A stretch of 17,439 nucleotides of DNA, from NCBI GenBank assembly GCA_964608055.1, contig CAZSMJ010000035.1, positions 1 through 17,439 on the forward strand. The letters are read 5' to 3'. Below are positions 13,579 to 17,439 of this stretch, in pieces. Positions within the stretch are counted from its first letter, which is position 1, and each line of letters starts with the position of its first letter. The position numbers and the translations under genes are program-made. The notes below the pieces were generated by a model, which was given only the letters and a program-made list of their open reading frames with translations, was not told where the DNA came from and searched no databases. This DNA is from JALYNX01 sp964608055 (GTDB lineage: Bacteria; Actinomycetota; Acidimicrobiia; Spongiisociales; ZC4RG35).

Positions 13579-14436
13579 CTTCTCGATGGTACCTATGAGT
13601 TGTTCCGGGCTCACTTCGGTCGCAAGGAGTCGGTCCTGGCCAGTGACGGCTCAGACATCAGGGCGACACTCGGGATAATCGAATCGACCCTCTCCCTGTT
13701 GCGCGAGCCCGGTGTCACCCACCTCGCCGCCAGCTTCGACACGGTCATCGAGTCCTTCCGCAACGAGATGTTCGCCGGCTACAAGACCTCGGCGGGCATG
13801 GAGCCCGAGTTGCTGGTGCAATTCCCCCTCGCTGAGGAGGCTCTGAGGGCGATCGGAGTCGTGGTGTGGGGCAACATCGAGCATGAAGCCGACGATGCCA
13901 TCGCCACCGCAGCGATCCGATGGGTCGAGGATGTGGAGCAGGTCGTCATCGCAACTCCCGACAAGGACTTGTGCCAGCTGGTGATTGGGGATCGGATCGT
14001 CACCTACAACCGTCGGGAGCAGAAGATTCTCGATGAGGCCGCGGTCGTCGAGAAGTTCGGAGTCCATCCCGAGTCGATCCCCGACTATCTGGCTCTGGTT
14101 GGGGATACGGCCGATGGTGTCCCCGGGCTTCCGGGTTGGGGGGCAAAGTCGGCTGCCGCCGTGCTCTTTCGATATCCACGCTTGGAGCTGATCCCGGCCG
14201 ACGCCGCAGACTGGGAGGTGACGGTGCGTAGTGCGGACAAGCTGGCGGCGACGCTCCGCGAGTACGTCCAGGAGGTGTACCTGTATCGGGAATTGACCAC
14301 GCTCCGGCTCGATGTCCCCATTGCGGAGACCCTCGACGAGCTGGAGTGGAGAGGAGTTCCCCAGGAGGTCTTCGAGAGCTTCTGTCAGAAGCTAGGTCTG
14401 GACCATGATGCGATCCGGGTGCATCGCTGGCAGTAA
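13567..14436 (+). CDS. 5'-3' exonuclease family protein (flap nuclease fold)
   Basis: A 289-residue nuclease of the FEN/PolI 5'-nuclease superfamily, which cleaves 5' ends or flaps with divalent metals. Metal-site residues are present in order: Asp7 in HLLDGTYELFRAHFG, Asp58 in SFDT, Glu107/Asp109/Asp110 in HEADDAIA, Asp132 and Asp134 in ATPDKDLCQL, and Asp180/Asp183 in LVGDTADGVPGLPGWGAKSAA, the last being the H3TH DNA-binding element. It is a stand-alone domain, not fused to polymerase I, and seems intact. Its start is GTG at 13567, with AGGA about 9 bases upstream, which agrees with the usual LxDGTYELFRAHF opening. It may help in Okazaki fragment or repair processing; the substrate in the cell is not known. 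Confidence 0.92.
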   Translation: MRLHLLDGTYELFRAHFGRKESVLASDGSDIRATLGIIESTLSLLREPGVTHLAASFDTVIESFRNEMFAGYKTSAGMEPELLVQFPLAEEALRAIGVVVWGNIEHEADDAIATAAIRWVEDVEQVVIATPDKDLCQLVIGDRIVTYNRREQKILDEAAVVEKFGVHPESIPDYLALVGDTADGVPGLPGWGAKSAAAVLFRYPRLELIPADAADWEVTVRSADKLAATLREYVQEVYLYRELTTLRLDVPIAETLDELEWRGVPQEVFESFCQKLGLDHDAIRVHRWQ

Positions 14437-14519
14437 GTGCCGTTGTCGCCCTGCGAAGCGGGGGACCGATCCGCCCCACAGTTGTGATCTCGATGGTGCG
14501 ATGCCCGGCCAGCGCCTGG

Positions 14520-14702
14520 TCACTCGGTCGCCGAATCGTCATCGAGCTCCTCCCAAACCACGTCGAACCGGTCCAGGCATTCGGCACAGCGGTAGGCGAG
14601 AGCTGTGCCCCGCTCTATGTCCTCATCTGGTGGCAGGAAGGAGATCAGGTGGGCAGTCGCGCCACATTCGACGCATGTGATCGACGCTGGCGGGGTCCTC
14701 AA
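14520..14702 (-). CDS. Small zinc-ribbon protein
   Basis: A 60-residue protein with two CxxC knuckles: Cys10/Cys13 (ITCVECGATAHLI) and Cys39/Cys42 (YRCAECLDRFDVV), 25 residues apart, the spacing expected for one four-cysteine zinc ribbon. The C-terminus is acidic (WEELDDDSATE). The start is TTG at 14702, one base after the fructose-bisphosphate aldolase stop on the same strand, so it is probably cotranscribed. Weak upstream GGGAAG is the only candidate ribosome binding site. Function is unknown; small ribbons of this kind can bind nucleic acid or protein. The 83-base convergent gap to the exonuclease gene shows no convincing terminator. Confidence 0.72.
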   Translation of the reverse strand: MRTPPASITCVECGATAHLISFLPPDEDIERGTALAYRCAECLDRFDVVWEELDDDSATE

Positions 14703-14703
14703 A

Positions 14704-15732
14704 TCAGCCGATCGTCTTCCCCGCCGACATGAGCTGCTCGCAGGCCTCGACCACCCTGGCTGCCATGCCGGTCTCGCCCTTTTTCATATAGGACCGGGGG
14801 TCATAGGTCTTCTTGTCCCCGACGTTGCCGTCGACCTTCAGGACTCCGGCATAGCTGGTCATCATGTGGTCAACTATCGGACGGGTGTAGGCATACTGGC
14901 AATCGGTGTCGACGTTCATCTTCACGACCCCGTAGCCGAGAGTCTCCCGGATCTCGTCGAGCGTCGAGCCGCTGCCGCCATGGAAGACCAGGTAGTGGCG
15001 GGCCGGTTCGCCGAATCTGGCTTCCACAGCGTCCTGGCCGTTCTTCAGGATTTCGGGGGTCAACTTGACCGCCCCCGGCTTGTATACGCCGTGCACATTG
15101 CCGAAGACGGCTGCCAGGAGATACCGGCCGCTCTCGGAGGCTCCGAGAACGTCGGTGACCAGGACCATGTCCTCGGGTGAGGTGTACATTTTCCCCCGGT
15201 CGATGTTCTCGTTGTCACTGGCGTCCTCCACCCCTCCGACGATGCCGATCTCCAATTCGAGAACCACGTCAACCTCGGCGCACAGGGCGAGCAACTCGGC
15301 GGCCAATGCCAGGTTCTCTTCCATTGGGAGTTCCGAGGCGTCGAGCATGTGGGATTGGTAGAGCGGGCCCAGACCGGCAGCCTTGCGCTGCCGACTCACT
15401 TCGAGGAGGGGCCGGATGAATCCGTCCACACGATCGGGTGGGCAGTGGTCGGTGTGAAGGGCGATGTTCACCGGATACTGCTCGGCTACCACATGGGCGA
15501 ACTCGGCCAGGGCGCGGGCCCCAGTGGGCATGTCCTTGTTGGATTGACCGGAGGCGAACTCCGCGGCTCCGTACGAGACCTGGACGATCCCGTCGGACTT
15601 GGCCTCTGAGAATCCCTCGAGGGCGGCCAACAAAGTCGTTGATGCCGCGACGTTGATCGCCGGAAACGCGTAGCCACCTTCCCGGGCAGCCTGCAACATC
15701 TTCTGATACTTCTCTGGGGTGACTATCGGCAT
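14704..15732 (-). CDS. fba: Class II fructose-bisphosphate aldolase
   Basis: A 342-residue zinc-dependent aldolase that cleaves fructose 1,6-bisphosphate to glyceraldehyde 3-phosphate and dihydroxyacetone phosphate, and works in reverse in gluconeogenesis. Clear motifs: GYAFPAINVAAS (20-31), the catalytic/zinc pair in ALHTDHCPPD (Asp95, His96), SHMLDASELP (127-136), LELEIGIVGG (159-167), GNVHGVYKPGAVKL with the second zinc histidine (His214), and LVFHGGSGS with the third (His251). The sequence and length match the FbaA class IIA form. ATG at 15732 follows an A/G-rich GGACGGGAAA. The leader contains a run of degenerate heptamers. A small zinc-ribbon gene follows one base after the stop. Confidence 0.97.
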   Translation of the reverse strand: MPIVTPEKYQKMLQAAREGGYAFPAINVAASTTLLAALEGFSEAKSDGIVQVSYGAAEFASGQSNKDMPTGARALAEFAHVVAEQYPVNIALHTDHCPPDRVDGFIRPLLEVSRQRKAAGLGPLYQSHMLDASELPMEENLALAAELLALCAEVDVVLELEIGIVGGVEDASDNENIDRGKMYTSPEDMVLVTDVLGASESGRYLLAAVFGNVHGVYKPGAVKLTPEILKNGQDAVEARFGEPARHYLVFHGGSGSTLDEIRETLGYGVVKMNVDTDCQYAYTRPIVDHMMTSYAGVLKVDGNVGDKKTYDPRSYMKKGETGMAARVVEACEQLMSAGKTIG

Positions 15733-15741
15733 TTTCCCGTC

Positions 15742-15769
15742 CTGCGCTCTGCGTTCTGCGTTCTGCTTC
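15742..15769. repeat. Four degenerate tandem heptamers upstream of fba
   Basis: Units CTGCGCT, CTGCGTT, CTGCGTT and CTGCTTC run head to tail, 10 bases upstream of the fba start codon. On the fba-sense strand they read as purine-rich AACGCAG-type units. They would lie in the 5' leader or promoter of fba. The two central copies are identical. Confidence 0.6.
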
Positions 15770-15853
15770 AGAGGGTAGCGAAGCGCCCCAGGGCCTCAGA
15801 CTGACGCCGAACGGTGAACGCTTTACCGACTCGCCGTCAGAAACCCATGGCAA

Positions 15854-15859
15854 TAGGTT
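15854..15859 (+). promoter_or_regulatory. Candidate -10 hexamer for the YbaN-family gene
   Basis: TAGGTT fits TANNNT and ends 6 bases before the GTG at 15866, the spacing expected of a leaderless actinobacterial transcript. The intervening GGAGGG is too close to the GTG to act well as a ribosome binding site. A 6-base inverted repeat CTGACG/CGTCAG (15801-15806 and 15835-15840) lies just upstream and could be an operator, though this is weak. Confidence 0.35.
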
Positions 15860-15865
15860 GGAGGG

Positions 15866-16309
15866 GTGACGCCAAGCGTCGATCATCCGGTCGCGTCCCG
15901 AAAGCCCCGCAGCCGTTTCCTGCGCGGGGTTTATCTGATCCTCGGATTCATCTGTTTGGGGTTCGTCGCCATCAGCTTCATCCCCGGGATCCCGACCTTT
16001 GACTTCGTGATCCTGGCCGCCTTCTTCTTCTCGATGTCTTCCGACAAGCTCCACCAATGGCTGCTCAACCACCCGGTCTACGGGAAGATGATCAAGGGCT
16101 ACCGCGCCGGTGGCCTCACCGTTCGCATGAAATGGTTCGCGGCTGTCGCCATCACGGTCTCACTGACCTTTTCCATCGTGGTGCTGATCACCAATCCGGT
16201 GTTGAGGGTCATCCTGGGGGCGGTTGGGGTGTTCGCCCTCTGGTTCGTCTTTAGCCGACCGACGAGGGCCGAGCCGGGCGGCTCCTCACCCGCCGCTGAC
16301 GGCCTGTAG
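15866..16309 (+). CDS. YbaN/DUF454 family inner-membrane protein
   Basis: A 147-residue membrane protein of the DUF454 (YbaN) family, function unknown. The diagnostic stretch is intact: LGFVAISFIPGIPTFDFVILAAFFFSMSSDKLHQWLLNHPVYGKMI (residues ~31-76), with two helices around the IPGIPT turn, where related proteins have LPVLPTTPF. Two further helices follow (residues ~91-108 and ~112-130). The N-terminus is basic (SRKPRSRFLR), pointing to a cytoplasmic end. The start is GTG at 15866. The last 24 bases overlap convergently the 3' end of the MoaD-like gene on the other strand; the overlapping tail (GGSSPAADGL) is outside the conserved domain. Confidence 0.88.
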   Translation: MTPSVDHPVASRKPRSRFLRGVYLILGFICLGFVAISFIPGIPTFDFVILAAFFFSMSSDKLHQWLLNHPVYGKMIKGYRAGGLTVRMKWFAAVAITVSLTFSIVVLITNPVLRVILGAVGVFALWFVFSRPTRAEPGGSSPAADGL

Positions 16310-16549
16310 CACCTGGACCTCGGCGCCATCGGGGACCGGAGTCGAGAGGTCTGCGCGTTCGCCGTCGACGAAGACCAGGACGTGAGTCCGAATCTCACCG
16401 CCCTCGTCGATCAGGTGATTGCGGAGACCGGGCTCCACATCGAAGAGCCCATGAAGCACCTGTCCCACATCGGCTCCGGTCACCTCGTGGCGCAGTCCCT
16501 CCCTGACTGCCTGACTGAGGATCCGGGGCAGCCGCACCTTGACGGTCAT
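16286..16549 (-). CDS. MoaD/ThiS-family ubiquitin-like protein with C-terminal GG
   Basis: An 87-residue beta-grasp protein. It opens with TVKVRLPRILSQAV, continues with EVTGADVGQVLHGLFDVEPGLRNHLIDEGGEI, THVLVFVDGERADLSTPV and PDGAEVQVLQAVSGG, and stops right after the glycine pair. This order and the terminal GG are those of sulfur carriers (MoaD, ThiS, CysO), in which the end glycine is adenylated by an E1-like enzyme and thiocarboxylated or conjugated. The ATG at 16549 overlaps the stop of the propeller gene (ATGA), which fixes the start and implies coupling. No E1-like partner lies in the window. It could serve molybdopterin, thiazole or cysteine sulfur transfer, or protein modification; the neighbour argues against a standard moa or thi operon. 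Its 3' end overlaps the YbaN gene by 24 bases. Confidence 0.88.
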   Translation of the reverse strand: MTVKVRLPRILSQAVREGLRHEVTGADVGQVLHGLFDVEPGLRNHLIDEGGEIRTHVLVFVDGERADLSTPVPDGAEVQVLQAVSGG

Positions 16550-17439
16550 GAGAGCAGCCGGACCGCGTCCACCCGAGGAAAGCTGGGAGCCAACTCCTGC
16601 CAGCTGCTCCCGTTGTCGTCGGTGAGCCACAGCTTCCCGCCGGTGGTGCCGAAGCAGAACACTCCCTTGTTGTCGCCGTCGAATGCCCCCCGCAACACCC
16701 CGGTGAATTGGGGAGCTCCGGACCATCCCGAACCTGCCACCTGCCAGCTGTCGCCGTCGTCATCGGAGACATAGGCGCGCAGTTCACCGTTGACCGGCAC
16801 CCGGTTCTCGTCCGAAGTCAGGGGGATGGTGAAGAGCCTGCCGCTGCCATCGTCTCTCCACATCACAAATCCGAAACCAGAAGGAAGGCCGTTCTCGATT
16901 CGCTCCCAGTTGTCGCCGCCATCGCGGCTCCGGAACATGCCGGCATGGTCCTGACGCCAGATTCGCTGAGGATTCCTCGGGTCTTGGGCAAGCCCGTGCA
17001 CGCAGTAACCGACCTCGGCCCTTGGCGCATCCTCGGGCACGCCGACCGGCGAGACTCCGTCGTTCTTCGGAAGCCAGGTGAGGGCGCCGTCGTCGGAGCG
17101 GAAGACCCCTACCGCGGAGATCGCGACCCAGCTTTGGTTGCCTGCGGTGAGGATCCGATGGGCGCAGAGGCCACCGAACCCGGGCATCCACTCGGATCGG
17201 GTCTCGTGCTCGTTGAGACCGTCGACGGGAGCCCAGCTGCGCCCCTGATCGTCGGAGGTGAAGAGCCCTGCCTCGGACACACCCGCCCAGAGACGGTTGC
17301 CTTCGGTGTGAATCGCCCAGACCTGGTCCATCTTCCGGCCGCCGCCCTCAGGCCAGCCCGGCGGGCTGTCTGTCTGTTCCCACTTGTGGAAGTCCGCACT
17401 GGTCTGGATACCGACGCCGAACCAGTTGCTACCCACCGC
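16546..17439 (-). CDS. BNR/Asp-box beta-propeller protein (sialidase/YCF48-like), partial
   Basis: The visible 297 residues are the C-terminal part of a beta-propeller; the frame is open to the window edge, so the start and probably some 50-70 residues are outside. Five Asp-box motifs (S/T-x-D-x-G-x-x-W) are seen at visible residues 61-68 (SDDQGRSW), 114-121 (SDDGALTW), 170-177 (SRDGGDNW), 224-231 (SDDDGDSW) and 272-279 (TDDNGSSW), one per blade; SADFHKW near the edge is a weaker one. Such proteins are often labelled exo-alpha-sialidase, but no sialidase active site can be shown, and many are binding scaffolds. No signal peptide can be checked. The stop overlaps the start of the MoaD/ThiS-like gene, so the two are coupled. 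Confidence 0.85.
   Translation of the reverse strand, partial: AVGSNWFGVGIQTSADFHKWEQTDSPPGWPEGGGRKMDQVWAIHTEGNRLWAGVSEAGLFTSDDQGRSWAPVDGLNEHETRSEWMPGFGGLCAHRILTAGNQSWVAISAVGVFRSDDGALTWLPKNDGVSPVGVPEDAPRAEVGYCVHGLAQDPRNPQRIWRQDHAGMFRSRDGGDNWERIENGLPSGFGFVMWRDDGSGRLFTIPLTSDENRVPVNGELRAYVSDDDGDSWQVAGSGWSGAPQFTGVLRGAFDGDNKGVFCFGTTGGKLWLTDDNGSSWQELAPSFPRVDAVRLLS

Noticed and set aside
14437..14519. Possible terminator between the exonuclease and zinc-ribbon genes
   Set aside because: Only 4-base stems (GCGG/CCGC, CCAG/CTGG) and no T-run; too weak to call.
15269..16072. Minus-strand frame across the fba/YbaN gap
   Set aside because: It crosses the promoter region and overlaps two well-supported genes in wrong frames; composition is shadow-like.
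16286..16549. Linking the MoaD-like protein to the Moco oxidoreductase as a molybdopterin operon
   Set aside because: The two are about 5 kb apart with unrelated genes between, on opposite strands, and no other moa gene is present.
16382..16774. Plus-strand frame opposite the MoaD-like and propeller genes
   Set aside because: No motif, and the minus strand carries both the Asp-box repeats and the GG-ended beta-grasp protein.
1..17439. tRNA, rRNA, CRISPR array, insertion sequence or phage genes
   Set aside because: The gaps between genes are all under about 155 bases, none holds a cloverleaf or regularly spaced repeats, and no transposase, integrase or phage protein is encoded.

Overview
The window is high-GC, densely packed DNA that looks like a scaffold of an actinobacterium, most likely Acidimicrobiia or a close relative. 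The support is an actinobacterial-type cytochrome oxidase cluster with a CtaG assembly factor, an F420-type luciferase-like oxidoreductase, a membrane-anchored sulfite-oxidase-like Moco protein, frequent GTG/TTG starts and many 4-base stop/start overlaps. Taxonomy is inferred from gene content only. A run of exactly 100 N (11143-11242) shows that this is a scaffolded draft assembly.

Layout. (1) 1-3031, plus strand: the 3' end of ctaD, then ctaE, a small subunit IV, ctaG and a small lipoprotein, each overlapping the next; this is the terminal oxidase module. (2) 3061-5114, plus: a class V aminotransferase and a short 3-phosphoglycerate dehydrogenase homologue, coupled by ATGA, probably the first two serine-biosynthesis steps or a glyoxylate/hydroxypyruvate variant. 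(3) 5127-6314, minus: a seven-helix membrane protein with a Pro/Glu-rich linker. (4) 6346-6394: a pair of GC-rich hairpins resembling a dispersed intergenic repeat. (5) 6467-7333, plus: a divergent Lgt homologue. (6) 7340-9917, minus: tag (3-methyladenine glycosylase), a GCS2/YbdK ligase and an LLM-class oxidoreductase. (7) 9992-11401, plus: a membrane-anchored Moco oxidoreductase broken by the N gap, followed by a long imperfect hairpin at 11419-11465. (8) 11474-13578, minus: a small helical protein, a two-domain sulfurtransferase and a W-rich hypothetical protein. (9) 13567-14436, plus: a 5'-3' exonuclease-like nuclease. (10) 14520-15732, minus: class II fructose-bisphosphate aldolase and a small zinc-ribbon protein. 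(11) 15866-16309, plus: a YbaN/DUF454 membrane protein. (12) 16286-17439, minus: a BNR/Asp-box beta-propeller protein (cut by the window edge) coupled to a MoaD/ThiS-like ubiquitin-fold protein ending in GG.

Most of the window is housekeeping metabolism: respiration, serine synthesis, glycolysis, lipoprotein processing and DNA repair. No CRISPR array, tRNA, rRNA, insertion sequence or phage gene was seen. The least explained parts are the propeller plus ubiquitin-fold pair at the right edge, the hairpin elements at 11419-11465 and 6346-6394, the divergent Lgt, the lipoprotein coupled to ctaG, and the linker-bearing membrane protein. No intergenic stretch exceeds about 155 bases.
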